NCBI GenBank assembly: GCA_963817135.1
Contig: CAWFNG010000006.1
Location: 1 to 64,000, forward strand
Direction: 5' to 3'
Origin: VAZQ01 sp963817135
GTDB lineage: Bacteria; Pseudomonadota; Alphaproteobacteria; Rhizobiales; Xanthobacteraceae
DNA length: 64,000 nt
A model generated the notes under the pieces. The model ran no database searches. It had not been told where the DNA came from and saw only the letters and a list, made by a program, of their open reading frames with translations. Every line of letters begins with the position of its first letter. The stretch's first letter is position 1. Both the position numbers and the translations under genes were made by a program. This document shows, piece by piece, positions 61,357 to 64,000 of the stretch.

Positions 61357-62511
61357 CTACGCGGGGTCGAGGACGCGGTCGAGAACCCATTTGTCAATCT
61401 CATGCACAAGCGGTTCGCGATAGGAAAAACGCCCGGAAGGACAGAACGGCGAATCGACGCCTTTTTGCTGTCGCTCGGAAGCGACAATGTCCTCTTCCAG
61501 CGTAATGTCCCAGCGTTGATAATAATTCCTGGCAACCTCCTCAAAATCAGGGCGCGCGAGCCTGCTTGCGGGAAACAAGGCGCCGTGAATCATGCGAGTG
61601 CGGTCGGGGCCAAGCGGATGCAGTTCCAGGTACCATACGCAATCGATGGTGCAGCCGAGGTAAGTGCTGGGATATAGGAGCGGCGCATAAGTGCCGCCGC
61701 CTTCGCGCCTGCCTTCCAAGCTCTCGATTTTCGGGAATCCTGGCGCGCCCTTGAGGAGCGCCATGCTGCCTTCGTGCTGCGCAAAGGTGATCACATATTC
61801 GCCCTTGGGCTCCTCGACCCAATATCCCGCCGATTTCGCGGAGGCATATTTGTTGATGGTGGCCCGGTGCACCGTGCCGATATGGTAGGATTCCTTCGCA
61901 TTTTCGACGAACAGTTTCCAGTTGCACGCCATGTCAAACGAGCGCCGCCGCGTGCATGTCATGTCTTCAAGCCGGTACGGCGCGAGCTTCTCCGGCAAAT
62001 CGCCGAGGTAATCCTGCAGCGGAGGGCAATTGTCGTCGAAATTGATGAAGATGAAGCCGCCCCAGGTGTCCACCTTGATGGGAATAAGCCCGTATTTCGC
62101 CCTAGCGAAGCCGTGCGTCTGCTCCATTTCCGGAGCGCCGCGCAGCGCGCCGGTCAGCTCGTAGGTCCAGCTGTGATAGGGACATGCGATGAGCTTGCAG
62201 TTGCCGGAGCCCGAGAGGAGTTCGGAGCCGCGGTGGCGGCAGCTGTTGGCGAAGGCGCGGATTTTTCCCGTCGTGTCGCGCAGTACGATGACCGGCACGC
62301 CGACGAAGGTGACGGTGAAATAGTCGCCGGGCTGCGGGATCTGATCGACGGTTCCGAGAAAATTCCACACCTTCCTGAAAATGCGATCGACCTCGCGGCG
62401 GTAGAACGCAGGCGAGGTATAGCACCAGGCCGGCAGCGTTTCCGCGTCGAGCAACGGCCTGCGCACGGCTGCATAGTGACGGGGGTTGAACAATTCGGTG
62501 TCGGCCAGCAT
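61357..62511 (-). CDS. aromatic ring-hydroxylating oxygenase, alpha subunit (Rieske type)
   Basis: A 384-residue oxygenase. The Rieske 2Fe-2S site has Cys91, His93, Cys110 and His113 (CRHRG...CPYHSW). The mononuclear iron site shows NAKESYHIGTVHRA with His210 and His215, and a later Asp in QRWDITLEED. These enzymes hydroxylate aromatic rings or N-methyl groups using electrons from a reductase, but no beta subunit, ferredoxin or reductase gene is nearby. It could be an alpha-only O- or N-demethylase type. Head to tail with DUF805. Confidence 0.92.
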   Translation of the reverse strand: MLADTELFNPRHYAAVRRPLLDAETLPAWCYTSPAFYRREVDRIFRKVWNFLGTVDQIPQPGDYFTVTFVGVPVIVLRDTTGKIRAFANSCRHRGSELLSGSGNCKLIACPYHSWTYELTGALRGAPEMEQTHGFARAKYGLIPIKVDTWGGFIFINFDDNCPPLQDYLGDLPEKLAPYRLEDMTCTRRRSFDMACNWKLFVENAKESYHIGTVHRATINKYASAKSAGYWVEEPKGEYVITFAQHEGSMALLKGAPGFPKIESLEGRREGGGTYAPLLYPSTYLGCTIDCVWYLELHPLGPDRTRMIHGALFPASRLARPDFEEVARNYYQRWDITLEEDIVASERQQKGVDSPFCPSGRFSYREPLVHEIDKWVLDRVLDPA

Positions 62512-62542
62512 TGATGTAACTCTTGCAGCTGATATTTTTGGC

Positions 62543-62684
62543 CGTCACCCTGAGGCGCTCGGCGCGAAGCGGCGAGCTTCGAAGGATACGGCCCGCACGG
62601 CGGCCGTTCATCCTTCGAGGCCCGCGCTATAGCGCTGTGCAAAACTGCGACGCAACACAATGCGCGGGCACCTCAGGATGACGG
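62543..62684. repeat. palindromic repeat, CCTTCGAGGCCCGCGC family, long copy
   Basis: GTCACCCTGAGGCGC and CACCTCAGGATGACGG form outer ends, with an inner CATCCTTCGAGGCCCGCGC ... GCGCGGGC pair. It fills most of the gap between the Rieske gene and the small frame below. Confidence 0.8.
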
Positions 62685-62690
62685 CGAGAG

Positions 62691-62768
62691 TCAGTCGAAC
62701 CATTTGTGATCCGGAAAGTAGCACACCCAATCGAACCCCTTCAATTGCGGGTCTTTAGCTTGCATCAT
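62691..62768 (-). CDS. possible 25-residue peptide coupled to the dehydrogenase gene
   Basis: A short frame (MMQAKDPQLKGFDWV... ending in HKWFD) whose first ATG lies 4 bp after the stop of the D-2-hydroxyacid dehydrogenase gene, so ribosomes could reinitiate. The composition looks coding, but the length and lack of homology leave it uncertain. It could instead be the tail of a degraded gene. Confidence 0.35.
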   Translation of the reverse strand: MMQAKDPQLKGFDWVCYFPDHKWFD

Positions 62769-62772
62769 CACT

Positions 62773-63774
62773 TCAATATCCCAGCTGTGGGTCGACCCGG
62801 TTCTTCAGGCGTCTGCCGGCAGCAAGGCGCGCGACATTCTCGAAAACGAGGTCGAGGGTGAGCGGGATATAGCGGTCGAGGTCGTCCGAGGAGCAATGGG
62901 GAACGACAATCAGGTTCGGCGTTTGCCAGAGCGGTGAGGTCGCCGGCAGCGGCTCCTGTTCGAATACATCGAGAATGGCCCCGCTCAAGGCGCCGCTCGC
63001 AAGCCGCGCACAAAGCGCATTGTAGTCGACGAGCCCGGCGCGTCCGACATTGATCAGCCCGGCTCCGCGCTTGAGGGATGCGAGCATCTTTGCATCCACG
63101 ATGTGCCGGGTCGCGGGAGTGAGCGGCGCGGCAACAAAAACGAAGTCCGCTTGCTTGAGTGCCCTTGGCAGGTCACGCAGCCCGACCACCTCGTCGGCAT
63201 GGCGGTGCGGCCGCTTCTCTCGGCGAACCCCGATGACGCGCAAGCCAAGCCGCTTCGCGGCGCGCGCCGCAGCTCCTCCCATGTCGCCCAAACCGATGAC
63301 GACGGCGGTCTTGCCGCGGATGACCGGCGTAAAGAGCTGCGACCATTTCGCGCCCTGTTGGTTCTTCATGATTTCCGGGATGCGCGCGTTCAGCATCAAA
63401 AGAGCCATGGCGGCAAATTCCCCGGTCTTACTGCCGTGCACGCCGCTGTTGTTGGTGAGAGAAACTCCTTGCGGCAACCAGTCGAGCGGCAGCAAGGGTT
63501 CGATCCCGGCGCCGGTGATGTGGATGAATTTGAGGTTGGGGGCGGCGGCGGCGAGATTGCGCAGCGGAAAGCGCGGGTCGGTGGCGACGTCGATGGAGCT
63601 TACGAACACGGTCGCGGTCGCAAGCGGCGAGAGGTCCGCCAGGTCGGTTCCCAAACTGCTTGTGATGCGCTTGGGCACGCGGTTGCGTTTGCGCGCGGCG
63701 GCAATCAGGTCCGCCGTGATCTGGAAGACCTGCGGACGTTCGCGCCGCGTTTCGAAATGGACGTGTATCCTCAC
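62773..63774 (-). CDS. D-2-hydroxyacid dehydrogenase
   Basis: A 333-residue NAD(P)-dependent enzyme. The cofactor motif is GLGDMGGAAARAAKRLGLRV, the substrate Arg is in INVGRAGLVDY, the Glu in FEQEPLPATSPLW and the catalytic His in VVPHCSSDD. Members reduce 2-keto acids to D-2-hydroxyacids or the reverse, in the cytoplasm. It shares strand and spacing (23 bp) with the DUF1989 gene upstream, and so probably one transcript. Confidence 0.92.
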   Translation of the reverse strand: MRIHVHFETRRERPQVFQITADLIAAARKRNRVPKRITSSLGTDLADLSPLATATVFVSSIDVATDPRFPLRNLAAAAPNLKFIHITGAGIEPLLPLDWLPQGVSLTNNSGVHGSKTGEFAAMALLMLNARIPEIMKNQQGAKWSQLFTPVIRGKTAVVIGLGDMGGAAARAAKRLGLRVIGVRREKRPHRHADEVVGLRDLPRALKQADFVFVAAPLTPATRHIVDAKMLASLKRGAGLINVGRAGLVDYNALCARLASGALSGAILDVFEQEPLPATSPLWQTPNLIVVPHCSSDDLDRYIPLTLDLVFENVARLAAGRRLKNRVDPQLGY

Positions 63775-63797
63775 CGCAAGCGCTCGCGGACCTTTGC

Positions 63798-64000
63798 CTA
63801 TTCTGAAATGACGAGCCGGATGGACGTCGGATTGAAATCGTTGACGGGATTATTGATCTGCGGACAATTCGAGATGGCGACGATGGCGTTCATCTCCGCT
63901 TCCAGCTCGACATAGCTGCCGGGAAGCGAGTCCCCGCGCGCCATTACCGCCCGGCCGTCGCGCTCGACCGGAACGCGCATGAAAAAATTCACGTTGGGCA
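63798..64000 (-). CDS. DUF1989 (urea-carboxylase-associated) family protein, 5' end outside the window
   Basis: The C-terminal 67 residues of a DUF1989 protein. The visible part has PNVNFFMRVPVERDG, LPGSYVELEAEMNAIVAISN and CPQINNPVNDFNPTSI, matching the conserved end of this family, which is linked with urea carboxylase and aminomethyltransferase-like systems. The start lies beyond the window. Confidence 0.85.
   Translation of the reverse strand, partial: PNVNFFMRVPVERDGRAVMARGDSLPGSYVELEAEMNAIVAISNCPQINNPVNDFNPTSIRLVISE

Noticed and set aside
1..64000. tRNA or rRNA genes
   Set aside because: I saw no cloverleaf with a CCA-type 3' end or conserved rRNA blocks. A covariance-model scan would settle it, and I could not run one.

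Overview
The window reads as one chromosomal stretch from a high-GC alphaproteobacterium of the order Hyphomicrobiales, most likely near the Bradyrhizobium, Rhodopseudomonas or Pseudolabrys relatives. I infer this from the GC-rich codon use, the three Bug-type (tripartite tricarboxylate transporter) binding proteins, the many solitary solute-binding proteins, and at least five families of dispersed palindromic repeats of a kind familiar from these genomes. There is no rRNA, tRNA, CRISPR array, transposase or phage gene that I can see.

Layout. Positions 1-8.4 kb hold scattered catabolic genes: an esterase, a MaoC-like dehydratase with an enoyl-CoA hydratase, a methyltransferase, a Bug protein, an amidase, a frameshifted repeat protein, a PF04392-type binding protein and a cupin. 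8.6-12.2 kb is a NitT/TauT-type ABC operon ending in a kynurenine-formamidase-like hydrolase. 12.2-17 kb has an unlisted 46-residue membrane protein, a metallo-beta-lactamase-fold hydrolase, a Bug protein, RidA with an M20 carbamoylase, and 3-hydroxybutyrate dehydrogenase. 17.2-20.3 kb is a branched-chain amino acid type ABC set with two permeases and a binding protein but no ATPases. 20.5-28.3 kb holds two carboxymuconolactone decarboxylase-like proteins, an M24 peptidase, a vapBC toxin-antitoxin module set between copies of a gene tail, a MetE-like protein, nadE and dgkA. 28.4-31 kb holds an outer-membrane protein and a beta-propeller protein.

The most coherent block is 31.1-47.4 kb. A minus-strand run encodes an opine-dehydrogenase-like enzyme, an M24 peptidase, a luciferase-like monooxygenase, TctC, TctB, TctA, a second luciferase-like monooxygenase, a NitT-type binding protein and a decarboxylase-like amidohydrolase. 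Several junctions overlap (TGATG). Next to it lie a plus-strand sugar/glycerol-phosphate-type ABC transporter, a second opine-dehydrogenase-like gene and a muconate-cycloisomerase-like enolase. Together they look like an uncharacterised uptake and degradation route for an N-substituted amino acid or organic acid; the substrate is unknown.

47.5-64 kb holds a diverged PanB-like enzyme, a flavoprotein monooxygenase, a frameshifted glutamine-synthetase-like gene, a secreted protein with an internal duplication, a run of PaaZ-like aldehyde dehydrogenase, class II aldolase and dihydroxyphthalate-decarboxylase-like protein, a double cupin, an orphan EutA-like reactivase, a TIR-membrane-TPR protein, a DUF805 protein, a Rieske oxygenase, a D-2-hydroxyacid dehydrogenase and a DUF1989 protein cut by the window end.

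Two global features stand out. No conventional transcription factor gene was recognised in 64 kb although the region is almost entirely catabolism and transport. Three genes are each broken by a single-base indel, which could be real decay or assembly error.
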